From Cydia pomonella (Eukaryota > Arthropoda > Insecta > Lepidoptera > Tortricidae): a stretch of DNA of 64,000 nt. The DNA lies in the NCBI RefSeq assembly GCF_033807575.1, contig NC_084704.1, positions 28,249,968-28,313,967 of the forward strand, given 5' to 3'. The position numbers and the translations under genes are program-made. Numbering within the stretch: position 1 is the stretch's first letter; the number at the start of each line of letters is the position of its first letter. A model generated the notes under the pieces. The model did not search any database and was not told the origin of the DNA. It saw only the letters and a program-made list of their open reading frames with translations. Shown here piece after piece: positions 1 through 9,657 of this stretch.

Positions 1-684
1 GATATTCTTCAAGGAGAAAATAATACCTATTACGGTTTATTGCTACCAACACTACTGATGCTTAAAAAAAAAGTACATGCCCTACAGCAAAACAATTATC
101 AATATTGTAAACCAATTGCGGTTCAATTATTAAAACAAGTGCAGAGTCGTTTCGACGATTTATTGAAACTTACAGGACCTGCAGCAGAAAAAGCAATTAT
201 CGCCGCTCACAGCTATCCCAGGTTCAAGAACTCATGGTACCAATGCGTGGATTCCGAACATCACGCTAGGTTAAAAAATATGTTTTTGACGGCTGTATCG
301 GAGGAATCTCAACATCATTCAAATATCGAGCCTGAGATATTTCAACATACACATGACTTTGATGACGCGTTTTACGATTTCAGTAATTCAAATAGTGACA
401 GCAACACTAGCGGCGGCAGCGGCGGACACTCAATCAGAGCAGAATATTGTATATTAGGATATCTATCAGATACATCACGGTCATTAGATATCCTGAACAA
501 ATATCCTGAGATAAAAAAAGTTTTTCTGAAGTATAATACACCTCTGACCTCTTCAGCTCCCGTAGAACGACTGTTCTCTTATGCGACTATGACAAATACT
601 CCAAAAAGCAACCGATTAACAGACGAGAACTTTGAGCGACGAGTTATATTAAAAGCCAACTTGAATAATGAAAAACATTCTTAA
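1..684 (+). CDS. hAT-family transposase, C-terminal part (5' end off window)
   Basis: The frame is open from base 1, so the protein continues upstream of the window; about 227 residues are visible. The start of the visible part (DILQGENNTYYG) and the C-terminal block (NKYPEIKKVFLKYNTPLTSS, then APVERLFSYATM and LTDENFERRVILKAN) match the hAT C-terminal dimerisation region seen in hobo/Ac/ZBED-type transposases. In that family this part helps form the transposase oligomer in the nucleus. A low-complexity Ser/Asn/Gly stretch lies around residues 120-140. The frame ends with a normal stop and has no internal break. A hAT-like terminal sequence occurs downstream near 1795-1806, so I read this as a transposon gene and not a domesticated one. 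The N-terminal zinc finger and the first catalytic Asp are not in view, so activity cannot be judged. Confidence 0.85.
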   Translation, partial: DILQGENNTYYGLLLPTLLMLKKKVHALQQNNYQYCKPIAVQLLKQVQSRFDDLLKLTGPAAEKAIIAAHSYPRFKNSWYQCVDSEHHARLKNMFLTAVSEESQHHSNIEPEIFQHTHDFDDAFYDFSNSNSDSNTSGGSGGHSIRAEYCILGYLSDTSRSLDILNKYPEIKKVFLKYNTPLTSSAPVERLFSYATMTNTPKSNRLTDENFERRVILKANLNNEKHS

Positions 685-779
685 ATCTAAGAAATAATTC
701 ACTTAGCTTTGTACCTGACCGATAATTCATATTGTCAATTGTGTCTGGACCCACCTCACTCTTTTGTAATGAAAGATAT

Positions 780-926
780 TGTACAGTCGAGTTCATAAAT
801 ATATGAGTATTGCCAGGGCTTCACAAATAAATGTACATGGGAAAGTTCATCATTCATAATTATACTTTAGGAAAACCTTTTTTTTATGGAAAATGCTCAT
901 ATATTTATGAACTCGACTGCAAGTAC
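780..926. repeat. Fold-back MITE, TA-flanked
   Basis: The arm starting ACAGTCGAGTTCATAAATAT at 783 is repeated in inverse at 896-921 (ATATTTATGAACTCGACTG). TA dinucleotides flank both ends, as for Tc1/mariner-type miniature elements. No coding capacity. It lies between the hAT transposase stop and the hAT terminus, so it probably inserted into the hAT element. Confidence 0.7.
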
Positions 927-1204
927 AGTCAAGGCGTTACCGTTGCCGTTACCCACTAAAGGGTTAAACGATAAATTTTAAAGCCGTACTTAATTTTAAT
1001 TACGCATATTTAATTTAAAGCTTAAGTAATAGCGACAAGTTTATTTTAATTTTATTTAGTTGAGTACAATAAATAAAACTAATATTTATGATTGAAGAAA
1101 CTATTTTTATTTCATACATGTTGTGTGATGGATGTGGAATCAGGAATATCTTGAGTTTCTTTGAGCAATCCTTTTTTTCTCGCCGAGATTTGTATAGTGT
1201 TTTC

Positions 1205-1515
1205 TCAAAAATTCGCATACTTAAGTAGAGTCCGAATTTAGGGTCCATTTTGAAATCTAAGATGGCGGCACGTTTTTAGGGTCACGCAAGTCAACCAGGA
1301 ACCCTTAGGTCGGCCTTACACATTGTGAATCATAATTCATATTATGAGTTCAGAATGCACGGACGGAATTGCATAAAATATACCTATATTACCTATCCAT
1401 TTTGTATACGAATTAGTCGAAAACGAGTATAATAAAGAATATTGCAAAAAAATTTGCTGCCATCTTGGATCTTAAAATTGACCCTAAATTCGGATGCCAC
1501 GTATGCGAATCAGTC
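1205..1515. repeat. Fold-back element with ~60 bp inverted arms
   Basis: The left arm (about 1210-1270, containing CCGAATTTAGGGTCCATTTT and AAGATGGCGGCA) is inverted at about 1455-1510 (TGCTGCCATCTTGGATC and GACCCTAAATTCGGATG), with several mismatches. Short ORFs crossing it on the minus strand are by-products of the palindrome. Confidence 0.65.
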
Positions 1516-1806
1516 AACACGATATTTAATTGTATGTTTGAGAAAACTTCGTTTAAAAGACACTTAACATATAGAAGTAATCTGGAAGTAATCAAGTCAA
1601 CAATTCCAGTAATTTGCAATCGACAATGATTCCCAATTATTAGTAATGGTAATATTTGTATAGATGATTACTGATTCCATAATATGTAATGGTAATTTAC
1701 CGTTTCACTTGATTACATTACAAGTAATCTGACACCTAGTAGTAGATTACAAAGTAAAATCAAGTAATCGTGGAATCAGGAATCGATTACGATTTGCCCA
1801 TCTCTG

Positions 1807-3698
1807 TTTAAAACACATAAGCACAGGTAAACAACATTCGGTCTTATCGCTAAAAGGCAACCTTTGGGTTGCGGAAATTAAAAAAAATACATTGTCAGTA
1901 ACCGTCGCGCTGGTAGTGGTACTGGATAAAAATAATGGTAGGAAAGTGTGATCAAGGAAACAATAAATGTGATAATTAAGGTCAGTAGGTAAATTGAAGA
2001 AAATTTAAAGTTTGATAATCACTGCTGTTTTTTAAATAGGTAACGATCTGATTGTTTCTGGTCCGATCTTTACCTGGAAGGGTCAAGATCGGATATCGGT
2101 CTACAGCAGTGCTAGGTCTGTTAACACAATTACAAAAACAAACACAGTTTCATCACAATACTCAAAATAAATTACAGAGCGAAGATCGGATAGAAGGAAG
2201 AATTCGCGAAATTTACCTTGCTCTCTGTGATTGCACATAGCACAAGCCCGACTCCCTGAGCGACGCGGGGACACTGACAGTCGAGGCGCAATGAAATGGC
2301 GTCTTACACAATGTTACCAACATTAAAAAATAAAGCCAAATTAGGAGGGAAAATGAATGTCCTACGTTCTTCACCCGCATCCGGTATTTACCCAAATGGC
2401 CCTTATTTTGATATCGGCTAGCCGTAATGTAATACGGCGGATTATACAATACGACTGCGATACTTATATATAAATCCCCTCGTCAATGTAATTTCATTAA
2501 ATTTGCTATCTAGTGGAAAACATCAAAGTAGTTATCTTTAACTTGTGACGCACAAGTGTGAGCAATGTAAAATACTATATTTCTAAAAAAAATTGCCTAC
2601 TACGTAATAAAAGAAACTGTGATTATTGAATTATAATACGAAAGGTGGTCAAATCGCAAAATGCTGTCGTTTTATTTAAAATAATGAAATAATTAGACCA
2701 GTTTCCGAAAGTACCGGGAAATCCCGGTTCTTTAAAACAGTACCGGTTCCGCAATCCCTAATAAGGATTTTATGCCCATCACTATTCCTTCTGTGTACGT
2801 ATATTTAGAAACTGTCTCCGCCTCCAATTCGTGCGATAAGGACAACTGCAGCTCGGACCGAAATTCACTCGCAAAAAACTCAAAAATCGAGGTTTCGCTC
2901 TCGACTGTTTCCTCCTCCAAAACGCAACTAATCATTATGAAATTTTGGAAATTGCAAGAGGAAGAAATAATCTATGCCGCTATGTTTTGATTTTTTAGAT
3001 ATTTTTTGTCATATTTGTATACTGTGCCTTTTTTACAGCCAATTCAATTGAGCCGTTTTTGCGATTTTCGAGGCGCTGTATCTTTCTTCAAAATAAAATA
3101 ATCCAAAAAAGCAAAACATAGCGGCACAGATATTGATGATATTGATCTTATTTGAAAAAATCACTGCTCTAGGTTAAAAATCCAGGGAGGAATCAGTCGA
3201 GAGCGTTTGTATGGAAAAATCGCAACTAGGAATTCCTCTTAAACAAAACCTTTGTTTGCAGGTGATATATTCAGTAAAGATTTTTTTTAGTTTTTAACCG
3301 CATAAATAACCTTGATTCATCGTATTGGTTACAGTTATTTTATTTTATTTTTATTATTGTGTAACAAGCGTGCTACGTTGGCCACCACACAATAAGAAAG
3401 CCGATGTGTGTAATGACCAATGCACACGTGTTTCATACGATGTTTTCAACACATTTGTGAGGAAAAGAACGAAACTTTCATATGAACTAAATTTTTATTG
3501 TTAAAACAGTAAAAGTCTAAAATTTCAATCCAGCCGCTGGCGGCCCGGCCGGCGCCGCGCCCCCAAGTCCATGTTGTAAAATCTTCTCGACCAATTTAAT
3601 AAGGCTCCGTCTCCATACATATCATCTAGGGTTATGAGCCTAAAAGCGATTCAATAAGTTTCATGTAACGAGCAAGTGTGTTAAATGTATCCTTGCAG
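1807..3698. other. Non-coding: upstream SART1 intron with repeat debris
   Basis: No supportable gene. It presumably belongs to a SART1 intron, because the first visible SART1 exon starts mid-codon at 3699. A hAT-like terminal sequence (AGGGATTGCGGAACCGGTAC, minus strand) lies near 2740-2760. The stretch 2780-3240 shares words with 49400-49990 (dispersed repeat). The stretch 3390-3690, including a GC-rich patch at 3530-3560 and the words GACCAATGCACACG and CGAGCAAGTGTGT, recurs in diverged form at 44165-44340 and 45345-45455. Small ORFs at 2732-2990 on both strands look fortuitous. Confidence 0.5.
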
Positions 3699-6600
3699 AA
3701 GTAAAGGTGGAGCAGCTGAAGAGTTCACTGGTGATCGACGAGGAAGAGGTGGAAGTGGATTCCGAGTTACAAACGGCGTTAGCCCGAGCGCGCCGCCTGC
3801 GGCAGGGCGCACACAAGCCCATCGTGCCTAAGGTGAGTTATAATAGCACAGATACTCAGAAATGGTTGACCGTAAGGGGGGGTCTTCCGAGTTTTTGCTT
3901 GAGATTGAGGAGGAAGATGTGAAACTTGAGTTTCAGTTGCAGGGATCGTCTGTCCATGTACCTAGTGGAAATAAGAGAATTAAGCTGCTCAGCGAGTAGC
4001 GACCGAATTTTTTGGCAGTCTTGTTGTTCATCCTGCTCAGCAGACGAGAATACTCACTCTTTTTCCGCATGTGTTCTAAAATTATATGTGATTTTCCCAA
4101 GGTGGAGGAAATCCTGGAAAAAGTGAAAGAGGAGCCCGTAGGCGAGGAGCCGGCCGACGGGGTCATGGTGCTGGACGCCTGCGCAGAGTTCTGCCGCACG
4201 CTCGGAGACATCCCCACCTACGGCCAGGCCGGCAACCGCGACCACACGCAGGAGATTATGGTACACGAAAATTATTGGCGAAACACTTTGTGGAAATAAT
4301 TTTAATTACAAGAATAGGAGAATAGTGTCCTTGAGAAGCGATTCTTTTTATTATTTGATACAAAATTCTGTAGGGATCCTTATGTTTGAGCGACAATGGT
4401 TTTGTCTCTCGTTTAATTGTTTTAAGATCTGTAACGATTTATATGTATAGTAGTTAGTCAGTGATCTGTACTGGACACGCAGGACTTCGAGCTGGAGCAG
4501 GCGGAGGCGGAGCCGGAGCGGGCGGGCGCGGCGGGCGCGTGGAGCCGCGTGGACCTGGCGGAGGAGGCGCCGGCCGACCTGCTGGCGGGCAGCGCGGCGC
4601 TGGCCGCCGAGCCGGCGCTGGGCCACGGCGTGGCGGGCGCGCTGCAGCTGGCGCTCAGCAAGGGCTACCTGGAGCGCGCCGGGCCCGCGCCCGCGCCGCG
4701 CTCCGCGCTCGCGCACCTGCTCCAGGCGCGCCACTACTCCATCGAGGACAAGACCACGGGGTAACTTGTATTCACTTCTTGACGCACGAATATGCTTCGT
4801 TTTTGTTCTCATCTGTTCCTACTGGGAACTGCCACAGTTACCACTGGCACGAGCACCAACAGTACTGGACATGCGATCTTGTGGGCTACATCAGAACAAT
4901 AAATATCAAATTTACGCCTCTTAATACTTGGTGTGGCCTCCTTTGGCTTTAATTGCCGCTTCCAGGCGGCGAGGCATATTCTTCACTAATGTTTGAAGGT
5001 ATTCAGAATCAATATGATTCTATGCATCCTGAAGAGCTGCAAAATACGACGCTTTATTGGTTACATTAGATTCTTTATTTTTCCGTCCAAGTAGCCCCAA
5101 AGATTTTCTATTGGGTTCATGTCAGTAGATTGAGCCGGCCATTCAAGCAATGTTATTCAGTTGAATCTGGAAAAAGTAATGGTTCTCTTAGCCTTATGCT
5201 TTGGATCGTTGTCTTGTTAAAAGGTGTACTTGCCTGTTCTAAACCTGTTTTTAAGAGAGATTCTCTTCTGACTAAATTTCCCACACCAGACCAAGCAAAA
5301 CACCCCCACACCATAACGTTACATCCTCCGTGTTTCACTGTCTTTTGAATGTTTAGTTCCTTGAGAGCATCGCCAGTTTTTCGCCATACTCTGACCGCCG
5401 TTTCTGTCCGAATAACTCAAACTTGCTCTCATCAGACCATAATACTTGTTTCCAATATTTGCAAATATAAGCCTTTTTTAGGGTTCCGTAGCCAAATGGC
5501 AAAAAACGGAACCCTTATAGATTCGTCAGGTCCGTCTGTCTGTCCGATTCTGTCACAGCCACTTTTTTCCGAAACTATAAGAGCTGTACTGTTCAAACTT
5601 AGTAAGTGGATGTATTCTACGAACCGCATTAAGATTTTCACACAAAAATAGAAAAAAAACAATAAATTTTGGGGGTTCCCCATACTTAGAACTGAAACTC
5701 AAAAAATCTTTTTTCATCAAACCCATACGTGTGGGGTATCTATGGATAGGTCTTCAAAAATGATATTGAGGTTTCTAATATCATTTTTTTCTAAAATGAA
5801 TAGTTTGCGCGAGAGACACTTCCAAAGTGGTAAAATGTGTGTCCCCCCCCCCCCCCCGTAACTTCTAAAATAACAGAATGAAAAATCTAAAAAAAATATA
5901 TGATATACATTGCCATGTAAACTTCCACCGAAAATTGGTTTGAACGAGATCTAGTAAGTAGTTTTTTTTTAATACGTCATGAAATTTAAAAAAAAATTTT
6001 TTTTCATCATACCCATACGTGTGGGGTATCTATGGATAGGTCTTCAAAAATGATATTAAGGTTTCTAATATCATTTTTTTCTAAACTAAATAGTTTGCGC
6101 GAGAGAACCTTCCAAAGTGAAAAAAAGTGTGTCCCCCCCCCTGTAACTTCTAAAATAACAGAATGAAAAATCTAAAAAAAATATATGATATACATTGCCA
6201 TGTAAACTTCCACCGAAAATTGGTTTGAACGAGATCTAGTAAGTAGTTTTTTTTTAATACGTCATGAAATGAAAAAAAAATATATATTTCATCATACCCA
6301 TACGTGTGGGGTATCTATGGATAGGTCTTCAAAAATGATATTAAGGTTTCTAATATCATTTTTTTCTAAACTGAATAATTTGCGCGAGAGAACCTTCCAA
6401 AGTGAAAAAAAGTGTGTCCCCCCCCCTGTAACTTCTAAAATAACAGAATGAAAAATCTAAAAAAAAATATATAATATACATTACCATGCAAACTTCCACC
6501 GAAAATTGGTTTGAACGAGATCTAGTAAGTAGTTTTTTTTTTAATACGTCATAAAATTTAAAAAAAAATTTTTTCATTAAACATATACGTGTGGGGTATC

Positions 6601-9095
6601 TATGAATAGGTCTTCAAAAATGATATTTAGGTTCCTAATATCATTTTTTTCTAAACTGAATAGTTTGCGCGAGAGACACTTCCAAAGTGGGAAAATGTTG
6701 AACAAGATCTAATAAGAAGATTTTTTTTTAATACGTCTTAAATTGTACGGAACCCTTCATGCGCGAGTCCGACTCGCACTTGGCCGCTTTTTTTTATTAT
6801 TCTTACTAATGTGGGGCCGCTTTGATGCCAAACAACTTTTTAGACCCGAATCTTTCAACAGGGTGCGAATAGTAAGAGTACTGATGGTCAGACCAGTTGT
6901 TTCTTTAATATTTCTTCACAGCTTTGGGTTTTGCTTGGCCAATCTTATTATCGTCATGTCATCACATGGAGTAGTCAACCGTTTCCGACCATTTACAGAC
7001 AATTTTGTTACGATTCCGATTGTTTCAAATTTTTTTCAAATGTGTTGTACTGCTCCAATCAATACTTCGTATTTATTAGCAATTTTTCTAAAAGACTCCT
7101 TTTTTTCTATCGCGAATGATGAGATTTCGAACATCAACTGAAATTTGCTTTCCTGCCATATTTTAAGTGGTAAAACTTGCGTTGTAATAAAATATTTATT
7201 TTATTTATACTTCTATCACTCAGTGAATATGTCCTAGCTCCGAGTATAATTTTTGTGACGATAATATTGATATCACTAGCTTCTATTTTAGAATAAGCCG
7301 ATAGGAATCTGGACGTATTATTTATATTGTCCAAACCAATTGACAAACGCTTGAAAATACGATCGTTTTTTGATAAATTAATTAGAACGTCATTATTTAC
7401 ATTTCGTAAGTTTAAAAGACTGAAAACTAAATAATCTTTTCACAAGTAAAAAAGTTTCGATATGTTGTAAACTAATTAGTTTTACGCGGTTTTGCTTATA
7501 TTTGAGAAGTGTATGATTTAATATGTCCAGTACTGTACATAAATAAGACGTGGCTTAAAACTTGGCTCTTATATCCTATCTTTTACCCGATGGTCATAAG
7601 AATTTTCAGATGCTACCAGTAATAAGAGATGAGAAAAACCCGATGATAATTTGGCCATCTTCGTAAAAAGATTAGCAAAAACCTGAAATACTAAAATCAT
7701 GGAATAAGATAATCGAACAAGCCCTCTTTTATCAATAACATCTACGGTAGAAAGAGTTATTTATCAATAATTTGTGTGCAGCGACGACGATAAGCACGGG
7801 CGGCGCGAGCGCGGCGGCGGCGGCGGCGGGCCGCTGACGGAGTTCCGCGAGAAGTCGTCGTTCCGGCCGCGCATCAAGCTGGAGTACGCCGACGACGACG
7901 GCCGCCCGCTGGCGCCCAAAGAGGCATTCCGCTACCTCTCGCACAAGTTCCACGGCAAGGGGCCCGGCAAGAACAAGCAGGAGAAGCGCATCAAGAAACA
8001 GCTGCAGGAGGGGGTCAGTATACAGCTTTTTAGGTCCAATATCATAATTTCCTTGAAATGTTTAAACAAATTCAATTCCCTTTTTAACCGAGTTCAAGAC
8101 TTCAAAAGGAGGTTATCGATTTCAGTTGTATGTTTTTTTTAAACGTTTGTTACTTCATAATTCCATAATTTCTCGCACGATTTTGAAAATTATTTTTTTG
8201 ATTGAAAGTAACATTACATCCATTTTTTATCAAATTATTTGATAAAAATTTCTTATTATTTTAGATTGAATGAAATAAAATTTATTATCATTATTCTATT
8301 ATTATCAACTCTGTTCTTATCATGGAATCCATGAGGAATCGAAGGAACTCTTCAAATCTTATATGCATGCATATAGCATATACATATCTAGAAACTTAAA
8401 TTTGTACCACTGCCCGGTGTCTAATTGAGCTGAAATCTGGCATACTTGCATATTTCACATTGAATTTAGGCTTATTTGAAATATCTCGAGAAGTACTCAA
8501 TAGACATGCAAAGGAGAGAAAGTACAGTTGATGGTAATTTATTTTCTATTAAAGATTATTTATTTTCAATTCCAGTGTAATCCAATGTGGATGAAAAAGT
8601 TTAACCTTTTGTTAAAAGGTTTATCTAAGCACCTTATATCAACAGTGGAATCATGTAATCATTCTGAATCCATAAATCAGTCTAAATTTAAAATGTATCT
8701 TCATGATACCATCAAATTCACTTGTCTGTAAACATTTGACATTAGTACATTACGATACAAGTGCGAAAAATAGGAAATTCGAAACGAGTGGCGATAAATT
8801 AAAACACGACCGAAGGGAGTGTTTTAAATCGACACGAGTTGCGAATTACCTATTCGCACATGTATCGTACAACGTTTTACAGTACATATGGCCCTTTAAA
8901 TGTTCGACACAGTAACGTAATATACAGCTTTCTGGGTTTTACATTTTCTTTATTTTTTTTACTTAACAGCTGATGAAGAAGATGAGCTCAACAGACACGC
9001 CGCTAGGCACGCTACAGATGCTTCAGGATAAGCAGAAGGAGACGAAATCACCTTATGTCGTACTGTCGGGTGCAAAGCGCGATCCGCAGCACTAA
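3699..9095 (+). CDS. SART1: SART1, U4/U6.U5 tri-snRNP-associated protein 1 (3' five exons)
   Basis: SART1 is a nuclear tri-snRNP protein needed for spliceosome assembly. Five coding exons fit in phase with GT/AG borders: 3699-3832, 4102-4260, 4483-4760, 7782-8013 and 8970-9095 (stop TAA). Hallmarks in order are LARARRLRQ, then CRTLGDIPTYGQAGNRD, then YSIEDK, then KLEYADDDGRPLAPKEAFRY with LSHKFHGKGPGK, and the near-invariant tail KKMSSTDTPLGT...PYVVLSG. These match the C-terminal third of animal SART1. The first exon begins with two bases of a split codon after TTGCAG, so earlier exons lie left of the window. The 4483-4760 and 7782-8013 exons are extremely GC-rich and encode Ala/Glu-rich and poly-Gly stretches, unlike the AT-rich introns. 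The intron 4761-7781 carries a Tc1 element. Frame and splice sites are intact, so the gene looks functional. Confidence 0.93.
5480..6795 (+). mobile_element. AGGGTTCCGTAG-type interspersed element, copy A
   Basis: Starts AGGGTTCCGTAGCC and ends CGGACCC-like/GACTCGCACTTGGCCGC before a T-run. The first 45 bases contain a hairpin (GGGTTCCGT...ACGGAACCC). Internally it has three to four tandem copies of a ~285-290 bp unit (see separate entry), each with a C-homopolymer tract of varying length. Copies B and C of the same family are at 12111-14651 and 19205-21507. No protein is encoded. Read in reverse, the hairpin followed by CTAA resembles Helitron 3' ends, but I could not find a convincing 5' TC end, so the class is unresolved. 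It interrupts the Tc1 transposase and is therefore younger than that insertion. Confidence 0.8.
5712..6690 (+). repeat. ~285-290 bp tandem units inside copy A
   Basis: The word CATACGTGTGGGGTATC recurs at about 5723, 6013, 6299 and 6585 (a slightly changed version), giving a period of about 286-290 bp. Each unit also carries TAGTTTGCGCGAGAG, a C-tract, ACTTCTAAAATAACAGAATG and GGTTTGAACGAGATCTAGT. C-tract length varies among units (7 to 18), as expected for homopolymer slippage. Confidence 0.9.
8748..8878. repeat. Fold-back element (ACGATACAAGTGCGAAAA family)
   Basis: The left arm ACGATACAAGTGCGAAAAAT is inverted at 8840-8870 (CTATTCGCACATGTATCGT). It lies in the last SART1 intron, about 90 bp upstream of the final exon. 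A partial inverse copy is at 40866-40936. Confidence 0.75.
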
Positions 9096-9210
9096 CTGTA
9101 ATGTAGCAGATATCAGTAAAAGTGGATGTTAACCCTTTAAACGTTTAGCCTAGCGCCTATCCATACTAAAAAACATGTTAAATGTTCCATCATAGCTCCT
9201 AATTTAATAC

Positions 9211-9216
9211 AATAAA
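9211..9216 (+). terminator. Candidate SART1 poly(A) signal AATAAA
   Basis: Canonical hexamer 116 bp after the SART1 stop. A second plus-strand AATAAA is at 9414-9419. Which is used cannot be told from sequence. Confidence 0.45.
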
Positions 9217-9501
9217 TTGCCCAATAACTCAAATGTTAATATTTTTGGCATTTAGGAAAAATACATGAAGGGCATTCATGTTATTAGTAAAGAAAAATAT
9301 ATATCAAATTCACCTGCCTTTTAAACAAAATTTGTTTGACCACTAGTGTAAAACCATGTATTTCAGTTACTAAAAATATAATTGTGATGAGTTTTTAATA
9401 ATAGTATTCTGGAAATAAATTTGTTTAGAACACCTATGCGTTTTTACTTTTAATAAAATCTATCCAGACGTATATACAATACTTGACTTACCATTAAGCT
9501 T

Positions 9502-9507
9502 TTTATT
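9502..9507 (-). terminator. Candidate ATG10 poly(A) signal
   Basis: TTTATT on the plus strand (AATAAA on the minus strand), about 150 bp beyond the ATG10 stop codon. Confidence 0.4.
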
Positions 9508-9657
9508 AAAGCGCACATTTTTGGATGCCAAGGCAAGGCAGCACTTTCACCGTTTCAACACTTGCTGGATAGTCTATCTTAATAAGGTAGGATTGTTACT
9601 AAGGTTTATAAGTAGTGTGAAGTGCATAATAAAATAAACCATATATTAAAACAAATC

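Larger units (their letters stand above)
1..1806 (+). mobile_element. hAT transposon, 3' part including right terminus
   Basis: The transposase C-terminus (1-684) is followed by non-coding sequence that ends near 1806 in TGCCCATCTCTG. Read in reverse this is CAGAGATGGGCA, a typical hAT terminal inverted repeat start. Just inside it is the run of GATTACTT/AATCGATTAC-like motifs common in hAT subterminal regions (1650-1800). The left end lies outside the window, so the 8-bp target duplication (candidate TTTAAAAC at 1807-1814) cannot be checked. Two fold-back elements (780-926 and 1205-1515) sit inside the non-coding part. Confidence 0.65.
4921..7159 (-). pseudogene. Tc1-family transposase remnant
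   Basis: Reading the minus strand from the ATG at 7159 gives MAGKQISVDVRNLIIRDR, a Tc1-type N-terminal helix-turn-helix region. After the inserted repeat, the catalytic-domain motifs continue: KQVLWSDESKFELFG (first catalytic Asp), then MVWGCFAWSGVGNL, then EWPAQSTDMNPIENLWGYLD, and the end MPRRLEAAIKAKGGHTKY with stop at 4921-4923. Frameshifts and stops break the frame in several places and a 1.3 kb repeat splits it, so it cannot encode transposase. Confidence 0.85.
4858..7537 (-). mobile_element. Tc1-like transposon in SART1 intron, split by a second repeat
   Basis: The ends CAGTACTGGACAT (4860-4872) and its exact inverse ATGTCCAGTACTG (7523-7535) mark short matching termini; similarity decays quickly inside. 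Between them, on the minus strand, is a degenerate Tc1 transposase, with an unrelated repeat at 5480-6795 inserted in it. The element is antisense to SART1 and lies wholly within intron 4761-7781. Confidence 0.75.
9096..9657. other. Tail-to-tail intergenic region SART1 / ATG10
   Basis: About 560 bp between the SART1 stop (+) and the ATG10 stop (-). It holds candidate poly(A) signals for both strands. No other gene is visible. Confidence 0.6.

Noticed and set aside
2732..2990. Acidic ORFs on both strands near a hAT-like terminus
   Set aside because: No conserved motif, overlapping frames on opposite strands, and related non-coding text at 49800-49900.
4351..4952. Long ORFs on both strands over the GC-rich SART1 exon
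   Set aside because: They are other-frame readings of the GC-rich exon 4483-4760; only the frame that splices into conserved SART1 sequence is real.
7732..7953. Minus-strand ORF opposite SART1
   Set aside because: Antisense shadow of exon 7782-8013 with biased composition and no motif.
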